Source of the DNA: Lentzea sp. NBRC 105346
GTDB lineage: Bacteria; Actinomycetota; Actinomycetes; Mycobacteriales; Pseudonocardiaceae
Direction: 5' to 3'
Length of the DNA: 64,000 nt
NCBI RefSeq assembly: GCF_030269605.1
Contig: NZ_BSTQ01000022.1
Coordinates: 114,927-178,926, forward strand
In this document: positions 1 through 7,500 of the stretch, one piece after another
Numbering within the stretch: position 1 is the stretch's first letter
Layout: the number at the start of each line of letters is the position of its first letter
Notes under the pieces: model-generated
The model's database searches: none
What the model saw: the letters and a program-made list of their open reading frames with translations, nothing else
Told to the model about the DNA's origin: nothing
Made by a program: the position numbers and the translations under genes

Positions 1-89
1 CAACGGGTAACATCACTCGTTCGCTGTCTTGTGGACGCCTCCGGCCTCGCCGACGGTCAACCCGTTGCCGAGAGTCGGAGGCTGTCCCG

Positions 90-1964
90 GTGCGGAACCT
101 GTTGAGCCGGGTGAACTCCACGACCGCCCTGCTGGCGGCGCTCGCCGCTACGCTGGCGTTGACGGCGGTAGCGATGTCCGGGCGGCTCAACGACTTTCGA
201 GCCGCGCAGGTCGCCATCGACGCGGTGTCGGACGCTCAGGACGTGCAACGGCAGATCCATGACCTGCAGCGCGAACGCGGCATGGAAATGCTGGCCGCGG
301 CGACGGCCGGCCGGTCACCGCCGACGGCCGAGTTCCAGGAGGTCACCGACCGCATCTCGTTGCTCGGCCAGCAGATCAGCGGCTTCGACCGCATCGGCGA
401 CCCCACGCTGCGGCAGGCTGTTCGCGCGCTCGAGACGGTGGCTCACATCAAGGAGGCGACGGCGCAGCTGCGCGGCCTGCTCAGCGGCGTGTTCGCGGCG
501 GGAACCTTCACGGCGGACGAGGCGACCCGGTTCGTCGCCATCCGCACCAACCGGCAGGACCGCCTCGCGGACTTCGACCGGTTGACGACCGGCGACCAAC
601 GGGCCGTACTCCACTCGGTTCTGGACAGCGATGCGGCGGCGGAGGCGGGTGGTTACGAAACCCGCGCGCTGCACGCGCTGCACGACCAGGGCCGGCTGGA
701 GGTGGATCCCAGGGTTTGGTGGAACGTCGCCACCAAGGTCGTCGATGAGCTGCGGGAGGCGCAGATGTCGCTCGGCCGCACCATCACCGAACAAGCACAG
801 CGGCTGCAAGGCGCCTCCGCACGCGGCCTCGCGTTGTGTCTGGCGGCCGGGCTGGCAACGGGTGGTGCGGAGTTCCTGCTATACACCCGGCGCGGGCGAC
901 GGCGACAGCCGGTCGATCCGGGCACGACGCTGCTGACCGGCGCGACCGCGGGGGAGACGTGGCAGCTGTTCGCCCGCGAGGCGGCCGGCCTCACGAGTTC
1001 GGCGGGTGTGGTGGTCCTGAGGTCGGAGGGGTCCGCGCGATCGCTGGTCGCCTCGGCGGGCCCGGCCGCCGAGGAGTTGGAAAGGCTGTGGCCCGCCATC
1101 GAGGACAGTTGGGTCACGGCTGCCATGGCCGGTGATGTGCCGTTGGTGCTGGACGATCTGGGCGACCGGCTGCGGGGTTCGTTCGGGCCGGCGGTGCTGG
1201 TGCCCCTGCGCGTCGGGGCGGGCGTTCACGCCTTGCTGGTGTGCGTCCGAGAGCCGCAAGCCGCTCGGTTCACCGACGAGGAGGCCGACGACGCGGCCGC
1301 GTTCGCCGATCAGGCCGCGCGTGCGGTGATGGTGGCCGAGAACCAGGAGGCGCAGCGCAGGAAGGACGTGTTCGCCGACCGCGACCGCATCGCCCGCAAT
1401 CTCTACGACCGGGTCATCCACGCGATCGTCGGCATGGGGATGAACCTGGAGGGCGTGCTCAGCGCCATCACGGACTCGCGCGTACGTATCCGCGTGTACA
1501 ACGTGATCGCTCAGCTGGACCGGACGGTGCGGCAGTTGCGCGCCATGGTGTTCGAACTGCAGGACGTGGACCCGACGGAGTCGTTGCGCCATCGGCTGGT
1601 GAAGGCCGTCACCGAGCTCGTCGACGGCGACGACATCATCCTGGAGGTCAGCATCAACGGCAACGAGAAGGGACTCACTCCCGCCGACGTGGTAGCCGCC
1701 ATCGAGTTGGTGGTGCGTAACGTGGTCACGTCCGCACTTCGGCGGGCGAGCCCTGCCGAAGTGGACGTGACGATCGACTTCGGCCAGGTGCTGAGAGTCG
1801 TGGTGTCCCATGACGACACCGGCGCACCGGGCCTCGGACGTGACGAGATGGTCGACCTCAGGAAGAGCGTCGCCCTCCTCGGTGGGGTCCTGTCCGAATC
1901 CGTTGACACGGAAAGGGGTCTCCGGTTGATCTGCGAGTTACCCCTGCCCCCGTCACCCGAGTGA
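90..1964 (+). CDS. NIT-GAF sensor with degenerate histidine kinase core (pseudokinase)
   Basis: Membrane sensor of 624 aa starting at GTG behind a GGAGG. A first membrane helix (about residues 10-30) is followed by a NIT-type extracellular four-helix domain (LQRERG near residue 58) and a second helix near 245-265. A GAF-like domain spans about 285-415, then a DHp/ATPase region aligns with the DevS-like kinase at 58.9 kb. The H-box reads ARNLYDR, so Tyr439 replaces the phosphoacceptor His. The N-box Asn is lost (VVTSALRRA) and the glycine-rich G2 loop is missing. NIT domains are known or proposed nitrate/nitrite sensors. I infer a ligand-binding partner or decoy protein rather than an active kinase. 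No response regulator is adjacent. Its stop abuts the stop of the convergent acyltransferase gene. Confidence 0.85.
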   Translation: MRNLLSRVNSTTALLAALAATLALTAVAMSGRLNDFRAAQVAIDAVSDAQDVQRQIHDLQRERGMEMLAAATAGRSPPTAEFQEVTDRISLLGQQISGFDRIGDPTLRQAVRALETVAHIKEATAQLRGLLSGVFAAGTFTADEATRFVAIRTNRQDRLADFDRLTTGDQRAVLHSVLDSDAAAEAGGYETRALHALHDQGRLEVDPRVWWNVATKVVDELREAQMSLGRTITEQAQRLQGASARGLALCLAAGLATGGAEFLLYTRRGRRRQPVDPGTTLLTGATAGETWQLFAREAAGLTSSAGVVVLRSEGSARSLVASAGPAAEELERLWPAIEDSWVTAAMAGDVPLVLDDLGDRLRGSFGPAVLVPLRVGAGVHALLVCVREPQAARFTDEEADDAAAFADQAARAVMVAENQEAQRRKDVFADRDRIARNLYDRVIHAIVGMGMNLEGVLSAITDSRVRIRVYNVIAQLDRTVRQLRAMVFELQDVDPTESLRHRLVKAVTELVDGDDIILEVSINGNEKGLTPADVVAAIELVVRNVVTSALRRASPAEVDVTIDFGQVLRVVVSHDDTGAPGLGRDEMVDLRKSVALLGGVLSESVDTERGLRLICELPLPPSPE

Positions 1965-3764
1965 TCAGCCGGTCTCGTCCTCCGCCGCGAGCAGCTCCTG
2001 CAGTTCCCGCACGGCCTCGGTCAGCCGGTCGGCGAAGCCGTACATCTGTTCCGACACGGCTCGCGGCGTGCTGAGGTAGACGTTGAAGCGATCGGGCAGC
2101 AGCACGTAGGCAACGCCGATGCACTTGTTGCTCGTCGCACCGAAGCCGAAGTACTGGATGTTGACCGACGGCGCCGAACTGGTGCTCAGATAATCGTCGC
2201 GCATGATCAGCCAGCCGGGCGTCTCGTACAGCGAGAGCGGCTCCGTCACCCCCAGCTCAGCACCGCGCCGCTTCTGGATCAGCTGCAGTTCCCACAGGTG
2301 CTGCTCGGGCGCGTCCCCGACCGAGCACTCCCTGGCCCGCTCGATGTGCTTGTTCGCGGCGGCTCGGAACGCCGCCCTGCGGGTGGCCGCGTCCGTGCCG
2401 GGATCGTCCATAATGGACACGAACTCCAGCACCTCGGGCGTCACCACGCGCATCGCCTCGGTGCGACCGTTCTGGTACTGCCGGGTGGCGATCGACTCGT
2501 ACGTGGTGCCGACGAGTCCCTTGGCCCGGTGGTGCGCCAGCTGGTACGCCATCTGCACGAAGCCGTCCGGTGACATCCGCAGCTCCTTGGCGCGGTCCCG
2601 GCCGAAGTTCTCGTACGACAGGGTGACCGTCGCGGTGTCCGCCGCGTATTGCGCGAACGCGCCGGCCGCCGCCTGCACGTCGTCGCGCAGCTCGTCGGAG
2701 AGCACGAACTCGATCGGCTCGATCGCGGGCAGACCCTGCGCCGTGGCACCCGACGTGCGGAGGTGCTCCTCGGTCGGCGTGCCCAGCATCGAGTCGACGA
2801 AGCTCAGGATGGTGGTGCCGTCGAGTTCGCAGTGCTCGACGTTGATGCCCGCCCGGCCGTCCGCGAAGACGATCAGCGTGACGGCCTTGTCGAACCACCG
2901 GTTGCCGCTGTCGCCGTGCAGGAGCTGGTCGCAGGCCGCGAGCGTGTCCGCCGGGGCGAAATCCTCCAGCGCCACGCAGAAGAGTGCGGTCTCGATGGTG
3001 TCGAGCGCCTCGGCGTTGCCCGCGAGAAGCTGCTGCCTGCTGGCCGCCCACTCGGCGCGTGCCTTGGTTGTGAGGTGCCCGGCCGGGTGCGTGGCCCGCA
3101 CCGCGCCGGCCTTCGCGATCGCCTGCAGGCCACCGACGAGGTCGTCGATGTCGTGCGGCTGACCGTCCGGGCCGAACACGTCCATCCGGAAGGCGTTGCC
3201 GCGGAAGAACACGACGATGTGCCGGGCCGTGGACGGGAACTGCGTGCGGGCGGTGTCCTGCACGGCGTGGGGAATCCTGGTGGCGGAGAACAGGAACTTG
3301 TTCTGCACCATGGACTGCGGAACCCCGCGCTGCAGGATCGGTGGCACGAGCTCGGCGTCGAGCCGCACCTTGTAGGCGACGGCCGCGGCGATGAGTGCCG
3401 CCGCGCGCTGCTCCTGGCTCCGACCGGTGTCCTGGAACAGGAAGAAGAAGTTCGCGTTGAGCGCGATGCGGTCGCGGCGGCCCAGGTACCGGGTCGGCCA
3501 GAACTGGTCGAGCCAGCTGCGCACGCCGTCCTGCGCGTTGTAGTCCTCGAGCGCCGCGTGCAGCGTGCGGGCCGGGCTGTCCGGTTCGAGGAACTCCGCG
3601 ACGGCGGACCTGGTGGTCTCCAGCTCGTCCGCGGTCAGCAGTGGGGCACACCAGCCGAGGAACCGCTCGCAGCTGTCCTCCAGCGTGGGCAGGGGCACGC
3701 GCGGCAGCCGGTCCTCGTTGCCGAAAGTACGCGTGGACCACACCTCGCCGTTGTTCACGGTCAC
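1965..3764 (-). CDS. carnitine/choline-type O-acyltransferase
   Basis: 599 aa, full length for the carnitine/choline acyltransferase family, which moves acyl groups from CoA to a hydroxyl. The N-terminal PLPTLEDSCERFL, the WFDKAV...GINVEH block with catalytic His311, MSPDGFVQMAYQLAHHR, TYES (Tyr422), GRTE (Thr435) and the STS motif (527-529) are all present. Aligned without gaps to the mouse carnitine acetyltransferase FDRHL segment, the position of carboxylate-binding Arg518 is Gln488 (PEQHL). That argues against carnitine itself as acceptor; choline acetyltransferase also lacks this Arg. It is the last gene of a three-gene operon and its start overlaps the methyltransferase stop by 4 bp. 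Bacterial members are uncommon. The acceptor is unknown, probably the product of the two upstream enzymes. Confidence 0.85.
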   Translation of the reverse strand: MTVNNGEVWSTRTFGNEDRLPRVPLPTLEDSCERFLGWCAPLLTADELETTRSAVAEFLEPDSPARTLHAALEDYNAQDGVRSWLDQFWPTRYLGRRDRIALNANFFFLFQDTGRSQEQRAAALIAAAVAYKVRLDAELVPPILQRGVPQSMVQNKFLFSATRIPHAVQDTARTQFPSTARHIVVFFRGNAFRMDVFGPDGQPHDIDDLVGGLQAIAKAGAVRATHPAGHLTTKARAEWAASRQQLLAGNAEALDTIETALFCVALEDFAPADTLAACDQLLHGDSGNRWFDKAVTLIVFADGRAGINVEHCELDGTTILSFVDSMLGTPTEEHLRTSGATAQGLPAIEPIEFVLSDELRDDVQAAAGAFAQYAADTATVTLSYENFGRDRAKELRMSPDGFVQMAYQLAHHRAKGLVGTTYESIATRQYQNGRTEAMRVVTPEVLEFVSIMDDPGTDAATRRAAFRAAANKHIERARECSVGDAPEQHLWELQLIQKRRGAELGVTEPLSLYETPGWLIMRDDYLSTSSAPSVNIQYFGFGATSNKCIGVAYVLLPDRFNVYLSTPRAVSEQMYGFADRLTEAVRELQELLAAEDETG

Positions 3765-4606
3765 CTCAGATTCGCCCGTTGGAAGGTTTCCAGGAAACGC
3801 GGGGCCGTGCCGTCGCGCGGACCCGATATGTGGAGCTGAGCGTAGAACCAGCCGTCGGTCTCCAGGCCGGTCGGATCAACCCCCACGCCGGACAGCGTGT
3901 CGAGCACGCGGGACTGCTCCTCGGCCGAGATGAACCGGCGCTGCCGGAACACGCCGTCGAGCCGGATCGTGTCGTACCCCAGGCCGGACAAGCGTTCCTC
4001 GATCGCGTCGAACGGGAACATCCTGAGCACGAAATGCGCCATCCACGGAGAGCGGTTGCTGCTGGCGACGACCCGCGACAGCGTGCTCGCCCCGACGTAG
4101 CCCAGGCTGCCGGTCGAGACGACCAGATCGGTGTCCGCCAGCCAGGCCTGCTGACCGGTCGTGGGTTCGGACCGTTCGAGATCGGCGTGCACGGTGTCGT
4201 CGAGGAACCCGGCCTGCCGGGCGTAGGACAGCGCGGGCTCCGAGATGTCGAGGCCCACGAACCGGGCGCGCGCCCCGGTCCGGGTACGGACCAGCTCGCG
4301 GTCACTGGCCAGCAGCGCGGCGCGGCTCAGGTCGTCGGCGTCGCAGTAGCGGTCGTACAGGTCGTCCATCGTCACGTCGCACCGCAGCAGCGCGGCGTTG
4401 ATGCCGTAGGAGCTGCCGATGTCGACCACCTGTGGCGTGTCGACCTGTCGTGCCTCGCGGTACTCGTCGATCAGCGCGGCGAAGTACGGCTTGGCCAACT
4501 GGGGGATCTGGTAGTCGAGGCCGCGCAGCGCGGAGAAGTACGCGCGCGGATCGGGCTGGGTGTAGATGTGGTCGAGCGTCACTTTCCCAGTGGCGTCGAA
4601 TCGCAC
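3761..4606 (-). CDS. class I SAM-dependent methyltransferase
   Basis: 281 aa cytosolic protein from GTG. The Rossmann motif I is VVDIGSSYGINAAL (about residues 60-73), the acidic strand-2 end is FVGLDIS (about 118-124), and TDLVVSTGSLGYV follows as motif IV. No N- or C-terminal fusion is visible, and the sequence does not show whether N, O or C is methylated. The AGGGAG ribosome binding site overlaps the stop codon of the upstream oxygenase gene 8 bp away, and the 3' end overlaps the acyltransferase start by 4 bp, so the three proteins should be made together. By context it methylates the hydroxylated intermediate or the amine before acyl transfer. This is inference. Confidence 0.8.
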   Translation of the reverse strand: MRFDATGKVTLDHIYTQPDPRAYFSALRGLDYQIPQLAKPYFAALIDEYREARQVDTPQVVDIGSSYGINAALLRCDVTMDDLYDRYCDADDLSRAALLASDRELVRTRTGARARFVGLDISEPALSYARQAGFLDDTVHADLERSEPTTGQQAWLADTDLVVSTGSLGYVGASTLSRVVASSNRSPWMAHFVLRMFPFDAIEERLSGLGYDTIRLDGVFRQRRFISAEEQSRVLDTLSGVGVDPTGLETDGWFYAQLHISGPRDGTAPRFLETFQRANLR

Positions 4607-4614
4607 GTGTCTCC

Positions 4615-5463
4615 CTAGTCCAGTCGTTCGTCGACCCGCACGGCGTTGTCCTCCGCCGCGAGGTGCTCGGGCAGCACCCGGCCGAACAGCTGCCGCGTCC
4701 GCGCCACACTGCCGATGACCCCCGGCCGCTCGCTGTAGGCGAAGATCACCGTGTGCCGCGCCCGGTCTCCGTGGACGGTGCTCACCTGGTGCAGTGAGTA
4801 TCGGCCCTTGAACAACTGGAGGTCGCCGACACGCAGCCGCAGCCCCCGAACGAGGTCCTCACCCCGTCCGGTCAGCACCGCCCGCACGTCGTCGAGGTTC
4901 TCCGTGGCGGCCGACCGGATGTTCGGGCAGTATTGGAACTCGCCGCCCGCCTCCGGCTGCTGGGTCAGCATGCTCACGGTGAACTCGTTGGTGTCGAAGT
5001 GCCACGGATGCGCCTTGCCGGGCGGAATCACGTTCAGGACGAGACCGGACAGCGGGTCGGCCAGTTCGTGCAGTTTCGGCAGCTCGAAACAGGCGGCGAC
5101 AAACCGCTGGAACACCTCGCTGGTGTAGAGCCGGTGGATGATCGCGTCGCGGGGAATGCGGTCGCGCGCCACGAACGCGTTACCGCGTTCCATTGTGATG
5201 CGACCGGGGTGGTCCGCTGGCAGCGGCGTGTCGATGGCGATGTTGTACGCGTTCACCGTCTCGACGTCGTAATACGCCAGGGGAGCGATGTCCGCGCATT
5301 CCCGGCGCAAGTCCGCGTGCCTGGCCGGGAGAATGAAATCGGGCAGGACGGTGCAGCCGACGGTGTGCAGTTCCTGGCGGGTCCGCGAAACGACGTCTTC
5401 CCACGCCGCACTGCCCGGTTCGGTCAGCGGATAATCCGCCACGTTGACGACGTCGTCGAACAT
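4615..5463 (-). CDS. BesD/HalD/ArpA-like Fe(II)/2-oxoglutarate oxygenase, probably a hydroxylase
   Basis: 282 aa. It resembles the BesD/HalB/HalD and ArpA group of iron/2-oxoglutarate enzymes that act on free amino acids. The facial triad appears as HPWHFD (His155, Asp157) and SLHQV (His225), with Arg236 in GDRARH placed to bind 2-oxoglutarate. BesD-type halogenases carry Gly where this protein has Asp157, so hydroxylation is predicted rather than chlorination. The GGEFQYCPNIRS stretch is typical of the group. It is the first gene of the operon. The 5' region is unusually AT-rich and carries an inverted repeat about 135-160 bp upstream. A free amino acid such as lysine is a plausible substrate by family, but specificity is not readable here. 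Confidence 0.75.
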   Translation of the reverse strand: MFDDVVNVADYPLTEPGSAAWEDVVSRTRQELHTVGCTVLPDFILPARHADLRRECADIAPLAYYDVETVNAYNIAIDTPLPADHPGRITMERGNAFVARDRIPRDAIIHRLYTSEVFQRFVAACFELPKLHELADPLSGLVLNVIPPGKAHPWHFDTNEFTVSMLTQQPEAGGEFQYCPNIRSAATENLDDVRAVLTGRGEDLVRGLRLRVGDLQLFKGRYSLHQVSTVHGDRARHTVIFAYSERPGVIGSVARTRQLFGRVLPEHLAAEDNAVRVDERLD

Positions 5464-5595
5464 CCCACCTCCGTTGTCGGGGATTGAGACAGTCTGTTCA
5501 ACTGAATCGACACCGCGAAGCCATTTGTGAGATGAGCCACGACGCGCATTCGGCGGTATTCAATTACTCCATTCCCGGCCTACCCGTCGTCGGGG

Positions 5596-5625
5596 ATCAC
5601 CTGACCGTTACTACGAACAGGTGAT
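5596..5625. promoter_or_regulatory. inverted repeat upstream of the oxygenase operon
   Basis: ATCACCTG (5596-5603) and CAGGTGAT (5618-5625) are perfect 8-bp arms 14 bp apart, in an AT-richer stretch between the oxygenase start and the broken sigma gene. An inner GAACA/TGTTC pair overlaps the right arm. It could be an operator for the leftward operon or the rightward sigma gene. No regulator is assigned. Confidence 0.4.
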
Positions 5626-5710
5626 GTTCAGGGTTTGCTTGGACATCTGACCGCCCGCGCACGGCATACCGGGTGGACGGTGAGCCGGGGCCCGGTGGAG
5701 TGAGGTGATC

Positions 5711-6224
5711 GTGACCAGTGCGAGTGCTCGCGGCCGGCTGGATGGCGACCTCGTCGCGTTCCACGATCTCCACCGCGTGAAGTTCTTGCAGTATGCGCCA
5801 GTTGCGCGGCCTGTCCCGGCACGACGCGGAGGACGTGGTCAGCGAAACGTTCGTTGCGCTGTACCGGAGGCGTTCGGCGCTGCGGGCCGCCGAGGTCCCG
5901 GAGGCGTTCGCGTTCAAGGTCCTGGGCGACGCACTGAAGGACTTCTGGCGCCGACGAATCCGCCACCCTTCGCTGGTCGGCGAGATCGAGGACCGGCCCG
6001 TACCTGACGAAGTGGCGGGTGTCGTCGCACGGCTGGACTTCCAGCGCCTGTTGTCCGGACTGCCCGACCGGCAGGCGGAGTGTCTGGCGCTGTACGCCCT
6101 GCTCGAGTAGAAGACCGCGGACATCGCGCGGTACCTGGGCATCAGTGAGTCGGCGGTGCGGTCGAACATCTCCCTGGCCCGGCAACGACTCGAGGTCATG
6201 AGCCGAACGGAGGTGACGCGGTGA
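5711..6224 (+). pseudogene. ECF sigma factor, broken by a frameshift and an amber stop
   Basis: Region 2.1 is readable from GTG 5711 (DGDLVAFHDLHRVKFLQYA). The match then jumps one frame near 5795, where removing one C gives QYAQLRGLSRHDAEDVVSE. In the second frame region 2 continues to LDFQRLLSGLPDRQAECLALYALLE, followed by an in-frame TAG at 6108. Beyond it the same frame continues as region 4 (KTADIARYLGISESAVRSN) to a TGA at 6222 that overlaps the next start. A full protein would be about 170 aa, normal for an ECF sigma factor. Two independent lesions argue for real decay over one sequencing error. A shorter call from ATG 5793 to the TAG would lack region 2.1 and region 4. Confidence 0.75.
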
Positions 6225-6742
6225 CGTTCGACGAGATGGTGCGACGCGTCGCGGCCGATCTGGACGAGCGGTATGCCGACTACGACCTGGGCGCGGCCCG
6301 TGAGGACGTGGAGCGGCGCGTGTCCGCGAGCGAACGAACGCGGACGACCTTCGATAACTTCGTGATCGCGCAGCTGCCGTCGTTGCTGGCGTACGCGACC
6401 TCGCTGACCGGCGACCGGCATCTGGCCGAAGACCTGGTCCAGGATGTACTGCTGCGTGCACTGGAGCACTGGGATCGCATTGGCGGCGTCGACGCCGCTG
6501 ACTATGTCGAGCGCCTGATGGCGGCCAGTTACCTGTCGCCACGCCAGCGTCAAGCAGCTCATGACACCGACGCTTCCGAGTCCGAGAGCCTGGACATCCT
6601 GCTACGGCGGATGGCACACCTGTCCGACGAACAACGGGCCGCCATCATGCTCGGCCTTGACGCCGCCGTTCGCAGCCACAGGCCCGGCTTCCGCGCGACA
6701 ATCCGCCTCGGCGAGTCCGCGTCCAGGGCGGATCTGCCATGA
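6221..6742 (+). CDS. SigE-like sigma region 2 protein lacking a recognisable region 4
   Basis: 173 aa starting at GTG in a 4-bp overlap with the broken sigma gene. Residues 1-41 (MTFDEMVRRVAADLDERY...) are hydrophilic and not sigma-like. Residues about 44-108 match SigE-type region 2 (FDNFVIAQLPSLLAYATSLTGDRHLAEDLVQDVLLRAL). Where region 4 should follow LSDEQRAAIML, the sequence becomes SHRPGFRATIRLGES with no helix-turn-helix, and I found no HTH in the other two frames. It looks like a small downstream protein fused to a sigma piece. Activity as a sigma factor is doubtful. The 3' end overlaps the next start by 4 bp. Confidence 0.55.
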   Translation: MTFDEMVRRVAADLDERYADYDLGAAREDVERRVSASERTRTTFDNFVIAQLPSLLAYATSLTGDRHLAEDLVQDVLLRALEHWDRIGGVDAADYVERLMAASYLSPRQRQAAHDTDASESESLDILLRRMAHLSDEQRAAIMLGLDAAVRSHRPGFRATIRLGESASRADLP

Positions 6743-6984
6743 AGGACACCGGCCAGGCGTACCCGCACGGCCTCGTCGGCTACGTGGTGGCCGACGACGG
6801 CCGCACCCGCAACGCGGTGCTGTTACTGCGCTGGGCCCTCGCGGGAATCGTGCTGGTCGTCCTGGTCCTGGCGGCCGCGGTCGTCGTACTCGCCGCGCAC
6901 GCGCCGAGCGCCGCGTGGCTGTTCGGCGGGCTGTCCGCGGTCGCCTCCGGCGGCGTGGCCCTGAGGGCGCGCCGCCGGCGTTGA
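6739..6984 (+). CDS. small two-helix membrane protein
   Basis: 81 aa. A short polar N-terminus is followed by hydrophobic helices at about residues 27-52 and 58-72, ending in a basic RARRRR tail that should face the cytoplasm. No enzyme motif is seen. It is the third gene of the sigma-like operon, coupled by ATGA. In intact ECF operons a membrane protein at this place is often an anti-sigma factor or accessory protein, but no zinc anti-sigma motif is present here. Confidence 0.6.
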   Translation: MKDTGQAYPHGLVGYVVADDGRTRNAVLLLRWALAGIVLVVLVLAAAVVVLAAHAPSAAWLFGGLSAVASGGVALRARRRR

Positions 6985-6989
6985 ACGGC

Positions 6990-7415
6990 TCAGGCCTTGT
7001 CCCGCGCGGCGATCGCGGCGAGGTCGGCGACCCGGATGATGTTGCCCCCAGCACCCCAAGTGCCCTCCGGCTGCTCACGGAAGAGGACCCACACGCGGCC
7101 CGCGTCATCAGCGGGAAGTCCAGCCGCCGCAAGCACGAGCTGAGTCGCCTCCTCGACCAGACCGGCCTTCCGCTTGTCGGACAACGCACCCTGCGGCACG
7201 GTCACGTCCACCCGGAACCGGGGCGCGTCGTCGGCCAGCGTCGCCTGCGCGCCGGCGGGAAGCTCGTGCAGGTAGGTCCACGCGTTGGCGCGGAAGAACG
7301 CCGAGTCCGGCGCGCCCTCCCAGCGCAGCAGCGCGGCGGCGAGCTCGCTCTGGATCTTCTCGCGTCCGCCGGCCGTCAGTGCGCCCTCGGGTGCGGTCAA
7401 CTCGATCATCGGCAT
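6990..7415 (-). CDS. tautomerase superfamily protein
   Basis: 141 aa. It begins Met-Pro (MPMIELTAPEGAL), so removal of Met would expose the catalytic N-terminal proline of 4-oxalocrotonate tautomerase-type enzymes. Two repeated beta-alpha-beta halves are suggested by LTAGGREKIQSELAAALL and LSDKRKAGLVEEATQLVLAA. Substrate unknown. It diverges from a TetR gene across a palindrome-rich gap, so control by that TetR protein is likely. Its stop is 5 bp from the stop of the convergent membrane-protein gene. Confidence 0.7.
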   Translation of the reverse strand: MPMIELTAPEGALTAGGREKIQSELAAALLRWEGAPDSAFFRANAWTYLHELPAGAQATLADDAPRFRVDVTVPQGALSDKRKAGLVEEATQLVLAAAGLPADDAGRVWVLFREQPEGTWGAGGNIIRVADLAAIAARDKA

Positions 7416-7430
7416 GGCGGCTCTCCTTGG

Positions 7431-7483
7431 GTTATGACGGGTGTTATAACGAAACGTACGTTATGCTATGACGATCGTTATAG
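7431..7483. promoter_or_regulatory. operator array between tautomerase and TetR genes
   Basis: Three related imperfect palindromes: GTTATGACGGGTGTTATAAC (7431-7450), ATAACG-N7-CGTTAT (7446-7464) and CTATGACGATCGTTATAG (7466-7483, 8 of 9 pairs match). All share TATRACG...CGTTATA-type arms. They fill the divergent gap and overlap the region where the TetR promoter must lie, which fits autoregulation and repression of the tautomerase gene. Confidence 0.65.
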
Positions 7484-7500
7484 TCAACCGAGGACGCCCG

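Noticed and set aside
4615..5463. Calling the oxygenase a chlorinating BesD-type halogenase
   Set aside because: The facial triad has Asp157; halogenases of this group need Gly at that place to bind chloride.
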